Shown here: positions 57,801-64,000 of the stretch, piece by piece
Position numbering within the stretch: position 1 is the first letter of the stretch
Layout: each line of letters opens with the position of its first letter
Assembly (NCBI GenBank): GCA_016800925.1
Contig: JABCPU010000170.1
Coordinates: 62,001 to 126,000, forward strand
DNA length: 64,000 nucleotides
Source of the DNA: Suillus spraguei
Lineage: Eukaryota > Basidiomycota > Agaricomycetes > Boletales > Suillaceae
Direction of reading: 5' to 3'
Made by a program: the position numbers and the translations under genes
The notes under the pieces: generated by a model
Told to the model about the DNA's origin: nothing
The model's input: the letters and a program-made list of their open reading frames with translations, nothing else
The model's database searches: none

Positions 57801-60200
57801 GCAGTTTGACCTACATAAGAAAACTTGTCAGAATCAAGTCATAATAATGCATCAGTATGTCACTTTACCTGGAAGGAGATTCTCAGTAATCTCAGGCCAG
57901 TTCCCATTGGCAGTCATTGTCAGGAAGAGATCAGGTTTTTTGCAGGCACCGCAGATGGCCAAGGAGTCCTGCAGTAGCTGCTGCATATAGTGAGGGCTCC
58001 CAGAATGAGAGGAGGGAAGGATTATAGCACGACCTGTCTCAGCCAAATTGCCTACTCCATCATTGAGAATATTGTCTGTGAGGCCTTGGTAGCAGTCAGC
58101 CCTGATCTTCTTCTGGTTGTTTCTTATTCAGTTGAGTCTGCTCTGCTCAATGGATGCCCAAGCATCAACCACATACTGCTGGAACAGCCTTCCACCACAA
58201 AAGATATTGTTGTGGTCAATGCGAGCTGGACGGGGATGAAGATGAAAGGCATAATATAGCAGCTGAGTCACTTTTTTGGCACGTGCACGTCCACCCTGAG
58301 GAATGATCATATCAATGTAGAGGTCCCAGCCATCCTCTCCATTAGGAAAGAGAAGGACATAATGAAGACAGGCATATGCATGGTTGAGTTTACTGATGTG
58401 CCTAAGTTGTCTAAGTCGACCATTTTGATAATATAAAATGATGTCACGTTCATGAGACACCTCCTCAGATCCATCTCCAGGAAGAGCTGCAGCAATTTCA
58501 TTGGCAGTGGGAAGGTTATATCTTCGACCATCTGTGCCTGGCAGGAAGCGAATATGCACAGAAACATCTGTCTGCTCCTCTGGAGGCTTCTCTTGCATGA
58601 TTTGATAGGCTTGCTTGTAGACAGCAGCATAGGGGTGTTTTCGATGCAACATGTCATGCAGATCTCTGAGAATCTGACGATCAAGACCTTCATTTCCAGG
58701 ATGGGTGGTGCGGATGTTGGTGGCTTCTTCAGAGTCATATATATAAAGTTGTGCATATGAAGGCTGGACACCCTCTGGAGGTAGAAGACTGCCCATGAGG
58801 TGATGGAGAGAGCCATGGATACGAAAGGCATTTGGGCCAGATCTTTGAACAGCACAATCCTCAATGTTGACATCAACAGAGGTGAATGCAAGAGCACTGT
58901 TGTATTGGCGAATTTTTGACACAAATGTTCTGTCTCTATATGCCTGCTCCAGCTCAGGTGGCCATGCTGGAAATGGGGGAAGGCTGACTTGGCCCTGCAA
59001 GCAGCACATACCAAAGCGAGGGTTTTGCAAAGAGGAGTTGGAGAGTCTTTCACATGCAAAGTGAAGTGCATGACATTTGGGACACTCCACATTAAGGGGA
59101 CCAAGAGTATGACAGTTGGCTGGTTCTGTATATGGTTGGGCTCCATCAGGAATAGGAATAACCTGATTAATATGCTGGTTGTCCTCCTTTTCATGCTCCT
59201 CGTGTTGTTCCTGCTGCTGGATTCACCTTCTCTCTTCATCATCTGCATGTTGCTCTTGAGAGATTGGGTCATTATATTCATGTAGTGCCTCCTCAAGATG
59301 CTCCTGCTCCTCATGAACTCTCTGCTGCTCACGGTTGTGACGGGCCTCCTCCTGTTGACCTGCTCGCTGACAATCCTGAGTTTGACTATTGAAATGCTCC
59401 TCTTCCTGTTGACCTGCTCGTAGAATATCCTGAGCTTGTCTATCTTCCAGCTGCTCCAAGTGAAAGGCATCTCTCTCCTCCTGGCCTTGCCTATGGATGT
59501 GCTCCTGCTGTAATTGCTGCTGGATCTGTTGTTGACGTAAGGTCTCCCGTGCTTGTCTTTCTTCCTCCTGTTGGATCTGCTGATGGTATAATGCCTCCTG
59601 TGCTTGCTGGTGCTGGTTGTTGTTGAGGATTATTACGCCTTTGCCTAGCAGCACGGCATGCTTCATGACTATTTATTGTGGCTGCAGCAACATTTGCCAT
59701 ACGACGTTCATACTCATTCTGAAGTGCAGCAGGTGGAGGAATATAACCAAAGGGAGGCCCTAAGGCTGGAGCAGCAACAGGTGGCCCAGGGGGTAGTGGT
59801 GGGTGGTGTAGACGCCACATACGTTGAGCCTCATGATGCTCAATAACATGACGTGGCATATTAGGAAACCTTTGCATGGGACTTAGACCATGGTTCAGAT
59901 TTCCCAAGATCTGAGGAATATTCTATGAACATATTAGAACATGTCTTATGAAAATCAGACAATTAATTCCTACCATTTGAGCAGCATTTTCTAAAGGTTG
60001 AGCTATAGGAGCAGGATGGCAACGTGCAGGAGGGGAGCCAATATTTCACTGATTCCTCTCAGCCTGATGTGCAGCAGCCTGTGCCCACTGAGGAGAGGTA
60101 GGAGGAGTGGAGGGATTCCTATTAAGAATAAATATTAGTAAAAATAAATATATATGTCAATAACTACATACATTGGAGAAGGAAGATATATGAAACAAAG
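54822..60200 (-). pseudogene. Helitron Rep-helicase gene, nearly full length, with stops and mutated Walker motifs
   Basis: Minus-strand exons about 60118-59990, 59890-57869, 57810-56797 and 56746-54822 give one Helitron-type protein. The N-terminal region is Gln/Glu-rich. Then come the Helitron-like N-terminal domain (HLMGSLLPPEGV, QLYIYD), the Rep domain with HUH motif (GLPHMHLLIFL) and the Tyr motif (SVKYIHKYIYKGND), and a PIF1-like helicase ending in LYVALSRCTHPESV. Faults: TGA at 58128-58130 where W is expected (LN*IRNNQ), TGA near 59223, a frameshift near 59650 and TGA near 60050. Walker A reads GGCSKT and Walker B CDKIPM, where the fragment at 22205-23780 has GGCGKT and CDEIPM. Rolling-circle transposition by this copy is unlikely. 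Confidence 0.9.
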
Positions 60201-60632
60201 AGAGAGAAGAACCAAATTTCCAACAGTGGTAGTTCCACTGTGTCAAAGATAAGCCATCATGTTATATATATACAGCAAAGTATCACATACCAAAGATCCA
60301 AACAAATATTACCGAGAGTGACAGAAGAAGTACCAGCAGTTTCCAGGATGAGCTAATACCCTGGAAGTTCAACATATGACAGTGCTAAGAACAGCTGAAA
60401 GCTGTCCAAGAAATTATCCCGAAGGATAGGATGGCAACTGTAAGAAGGCTGCAAGCAGACCAACTTAGCACAGAAAAGTGCCCCACCAATCCAAAATCTC
60501 TACACTGTAGTATACCCAGAGGTCCAGAAACAACCAGCGAACACCTGCGAGAACAGATGGCCAGGGAAGTAGGACTTGGTTACACGTTCATCTTGAATCG
60601 ACAGGAGTTTGCGAGTCCAGATGGAATACAGG
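60201..60632. other. Helitron upstream region, no gene seen
   Basis: Probably leader and 5' end of the Helitron. I could not identify the 5' TC terminus. Sequence identity with the outer inverted repeat starts at 60633. Confidence 0.4.
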
Positions 60633-61191
60633 GCCAGTAACAAACAACAATCACACTCACTATGCTTCAAACTCCAAGATATGGCCAGTCCAGGTCCAGG
60701 TCCAGGTCCAGGGGGGTCCAAAGGGTCCAAAAACACGTCAAAAAGCGAAAATGCCTGATATCTGATTACATAATCAATAATTTTTATCATAGTTTCAATA
60801 TGTACACTATATAGGCTTACAGGAATCAAGAACAGTGAAAGATATATCTACCAAAATAAAGCAAAAAAACAAACAGAGGTTGAATATATTGAAAAAGTAT
60901 TACTTTCTCAAGATGTGGCAGAGGGAGCAGTGGTGGGGAAAAGAGGAAACAAAGATTGGAGCTGGAGGGAACTACAGCGCACCAGCTGCGCAGTCACGTG
61001 ACCAAATCATACAATCACACAATGGGACAACTGTGTCGGCACTTGAAAAAACCATGCCAGAAATTTCCATACCAAGCTAAGCGAAATAAGCATGAAAATG
61101 TGGCATTTAGCGACATACGCGAAAGCCACGCAAGCTAGCGAACACCTTCCCACCTTTCCCCCCTTACTTTATAGATGAGTCCACCACCCAT

Positions 61192-61268
61192 TGTGCCTTT
61201 GGCACAGGAAGCAAAAGGAGTGCTTCGCACTCCTTTTGCTCCCTGGCTAGGGCTTCATCCTAATAATT
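61192..61268. other. Hairpin unit, right copy
   Basis: AGCAAAAGGAGTGC (61210-61223), TTC loop, GCACTCCTTTTGCT (61227-61240): perfect 14-base-pair stem within the same flanking words as the units at 54489-54731. Confidence 0.8.
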
Positions 61269-62836
61269 ATCGATTTTGTCCACATCAGTGTTCTTTGCGG
61301 AGAGGATGGTACGTTCCAGGAAGAAGGAATCATTCACAGGAGGATGCCCAGGGAGCAGAATAGGAGAGTATAGGGCATTGATGAGAGAGCGGATATCATT
61401 GTCAGGGCAGCGCATATGAATCGGAAGGGCGACCGTTCCATCTGCATGTGTGCCCTTCCCAGCTCCAATCTCAAGAAGCCACTTTGCAAATTCATCAGAG
61501 GCAGGGTCTTGGCCAAGCCGCATGTTTGTCTTTAGGTGGAAGATGCGAAGCCTTGGCCAGATGCAAGATCTGCAAAATGTAGCACCCACTATCTGCTCCC
61601 TGGATCCATGAGGCACCACTGGCAGGGTCTGTCTGAAGTCTCCTCCAAAGAGCATCATCATTCCTCCAAAATCAGCATCGACATTCAGAAGGTCGCACAA
61701 TGAGCGGTCAAGGCATTCCAGGATGTGACAGTGTAGCATAGGAATTTCATCACAGATGATGAGGGAGGTGGCCTTGAGAAGCTCATGCACGACATCTCCT
61801 TTCTTGATGTTGCAGGAGCTGTCTTCATTGATGGGAATTGGAATTTTGAATCGCAAATGAGCCGTGCATCTGCCTGGCAGGAGGAGAGAAGCGATTCCAG
61901 AGGAAGCCACACATAGGACAATCTTGCCTTCAGCACGGAGCTTTGAAGCAATGAGCTTGCAGAGATATGTCTTTCCACATCCACCTGCACTGTGGACAAA
62001 GTATGAATGTCCAGGTCTTTGTTCATTATGTTGCATGGCATCATCGACCACTGCATCAAAGACTGTCCTCTGCTCCTGATTAAGAGAAAGCACTCCTGGG
62101 TTCACCATCTGCTGGAGCTCCTCCTGGTTATATTGGAGCTGCTCGGCAATGAGCTGATTTCCCTGCATGGCCCCCCATCTTGCTGCCATTTGAGGTACAG
62201 GCATCTGAGGGATCGCTTGCAAAGACTTTCCATTTTTGCGGAGCATGCCATCAATGAGATAGAGACCATAGTCATGAACCTCTTCATCTTGATAGGCGGT
62301 GGCGCAGATCATCGCAGAGATTCTCCTTGAAGTGGTTCCAAAGATCACTGGGGTCTGTAGGGTTGCAGTGTATGAGGATGATGGCAAAGAGGTTGCGCAT
62401 GCCATGTCCAGTGCTCATATGAGAGGCAGCCTGCAAGCACTGGATCCATTCATTATCATCCTCAAGCAGACCCCTGCGCCGACATGCCTCCTTGAAAGTG
62501 TCGCATAAAACACTGTCAACTGTCCGAAGGTTCTCATAGGAGGTGGCCCCTTGAAGACATGGTAAGTTTTATTAATGAAAATTGACATCAGGACCATACC
62601 TTTTACTACAGTCAAAAGCAATCTCAGGTAGAAGCACTCTCCAGAGCCGGGTGCAGCAGAGTACATCCTTCCAATCGCTATTCCGCATTGGCGTATCTTC
62701 CACACCGTCTTGTTCCATATGAATCTTGAGGGGAAGTCCTGGTAGAGGTTGTTGTGGGCTCCAGTCGCCACCAAGACATTATTGGAGTTAGCCTTGAACC
62801 ATCCAGTGAGGCAAGTCTCCTTGGTTGCTGCATGCT
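61260..62836 (-). pseudogene. Helitron Rep-helicase fragment, mirror of 22205-23780
   Basis: Same truncation, deletion and frameshift as the left copy; Walker A and B intact (GGCGKT, CDEIPM). One codon differs through a CpG transition (GEC for GER) and one through a transversion near 62430. Confidence 0.85.
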
Positions 62837-63605
62837 TGTTAAGACTGTACTCAAGGGTAGAGAGATCCGAAGGGCTTTGGCCTCAGTTCGTACACTGTGC
62901 CCCTTTCTCGAGTAATGCCCTTTATTTCAGGGAGGAGTTATTCGTCCGAAGACCCGGAAGGGGTTGCGTGACGGATCCGGGTGTCCGAAGGTGTCGGATA
63001 CAATACGTCCGAAGGTAATTCGGAACGTAAGGAGAGGAAAGAGATTAAGGCTAGTTTCGGAACGAGTTCCTAACTAGAAACTAACGGAGATGGACTATCC
63101 GAAGATAGAGTCTGAGGTATGGACTATAGGAGTCAATCCTAAGTCTCGGAGGGTGACTTAAAGCGGAGAGTGGCTTAAGTCCGGAGGAGGCAGAATGAGT
63201 AGAATCTAAGATGATATTCGAACTAAGGTTCTACGGAGATCTACAAGTGGTTTATATACAGTAAGTATCTAAGACGGATAATCAGCAAGTCCGGGACCGA
63301 GGGCTATGTACGAAGTGTAACGGAAGTCTATTAGTTATTGCACAGCAGATCAGTAAGCATGAATCGGAAATGAACACAGGAAATGGATCAGTAACACAGG
63401 ACGGAAATATAAACAGCCGGAGTACCGGTAGTAGGAGAAATGACGAAAGGAGATAGACGCAGATGTTCACCAGGGAGTTAAGGTGCGAGAAGTGAGTACA
63501 TTCGGATGGGTGGTCCGGACAGGATCTGTGGACCGGACGGATATGGAAACGATCGGATCTGGACGGATATGATCGGATCTGAGATTGGAAGTATGGTATA
63601 TGACA
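62837..63605 (-). repeat. A-type LTR, mirror of 21436-22204
   Basis: TGTTAAGACTGTACTC to GGTATATGACA followed by GTATCCCCCCCTTAGG, the complement of the polypurine tract, so this is the 3' LTR of a minus-strand Gypsy A. Confidence 0.92.
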
Positions 63606-63800
63606 GTATCCCCCCCTTAGGGCCGAACCCCTGAGGCACAAGAAGCGTCGATCCGGATCGGACAAGATTAATGCGAGACGATGGGGAAGTTTGATGGTTG
63701 TAGTGCTGAGTCTGTAATCCAACAGATATACGGACGTCAGACGTCCGAAATGATTCCTACCCCCACTTCATATCCTTGTTAACAAAACTTGTCTCCTAAC

Positions 63801-64000
63801 ATGTCTGGAAAGAAATCCGATGCCCCTAAGTCTGCTGCCGACCTTGTGGTGGATCTGGAGCAGCAACTGGCGGCTGCTAAGGCTGCAGCGGAAGCCGAGG
63901 CGGAACGGAAACGGAAAGAGGCGGAGGAGCGGAAAAGGCAGGAGGAGTTGAAGCAGATTGAGTTGGCGGAGATCCGGAGGGAAATGGAGGAAAAGAGGCG
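63801..64000 (+). CDS. Antisense Zn2Cys6-like gene of the second Gypsy A copy, partial
   Basis: ATGTCTGGAAAGAAATCC at 63801 opens the same coiled-coil exon as 21240-21019 and runs off the window. One codon differs (Val for Ala) by a CpG transition. It lies antisense to the Gypsy A copy that must continue to the right. Confidence 0.7.
   Translation, partial: MSGKKSDAPKSAADLVVDLEQQLAAAKAAAEAEAERKRKEAEERKRQEELKQIELAEIRREMEEKR

Larger units (their letters stand above)
60633..64000. repeat. Outer inverted repeat, right arm (continues past window)
   Basis: Inverted copy of 21041-24408; holds the AT-rich tail, hairpin unit, Helitron fragment, A LTR and the start of the antisense gene. It implies a second Gypsy A copy in minus orientation beyond 64000. 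Confidence 0.93.

Noticed and set aside
53900..60632. Exact Helitron termini (5' TC, 3' CTRR)
   Set aside because: No unambiguous pair of termini or host A/T site could be fixed; the hairpin units are near the 3' end but not followed by a clear CTRR.

Overview
The window looks like a repeat-dense, probably heterochromatic block from a mushroom-forming basidiomycete (Agaricomycetes). The grounds are spliceosomal introns of about 50 bases in nearly every gene model, a KDZ-type DNA transposase with a CxC2-like cysteine cluster, a fungal TET/JBP-type dioxygenase, several chromodomain Ty3/Gypsy elements and a Rep-helicase Helitron. I cannot name the genus. I see no ordinary housekeeping gene, rRNA, tRNA or CRISPR array.

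Region 1 (1-14340) is a KDZ transposon neighbourhood and the most interesting part. It carries a seven-exon KDZ transposase that splices in silico to one continuous 1,034-residue frame, and a four-exon TET/JBP-type 2-oxoglutarate/Fe(II) dioxygenase that splices to 379 residues with all expected catalytic residues. Between and around them lie four multi-exon genes of unknown function (one with a Zn2Cys6-like Cys pattern, one acidic with a repeated motif, one large gene broken by a single homopolymer base, one of 246 residues) and long GC-rich tandem arrays.

Region 2 (14345-22204) is a CpG-rich, apparently coding-competent Gypsy chromovirus (family A here): gag, a textbook -1 frameshift signal, protease, RT-RNase H-integrase-chromodomain, and a spliced antisense gene with a second Zn2Cys6-like domain between pol and the 3' LTR. 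Its 5' LTR is recognisable only over its last 139 bases.

Region 3 (22205-44154) is a rearranged mosaic. A Helitron fragment is followed by an LTR of a second Gypsy family (B), then a 13.2-kb near-perfect palindrome (arms 24886-31448 and 31522-38084) holding an inverted Gypsy B fragment, a host-like multigene-family gene with tandemly duplicated intron-exon units, and a gene split by a solo A-type LTR. A decayed third Gypsy element (C) follows.

Region 4 (44155-60632) holds a second deleted Gypsy B copy, solo LTRs with target-site duplications (one pair nested), an inverted-repeat unit carrying an RT/RNase H fragment, a 29-copy 8-base microsatellite, three tandem hairpin units and a nearly full Helitron gene with mutated Walker motifs. 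Region 5 (60633-64000) is an inverted copy of 21041-24408, giving a second, outer inverted repeat.

Across both inverted-repeat pairs, most differences I could align are CpG to TpG/CpA transitions, and several stop codons are CGA to TGA. This suggests deamination of methylated CpG acting on the repeats, in the same window as a transposon-linked enzyme of a family that oxidises 5-methylcytosine. All splice models were made by eye from GT/GC-AG signals and frame continuity.
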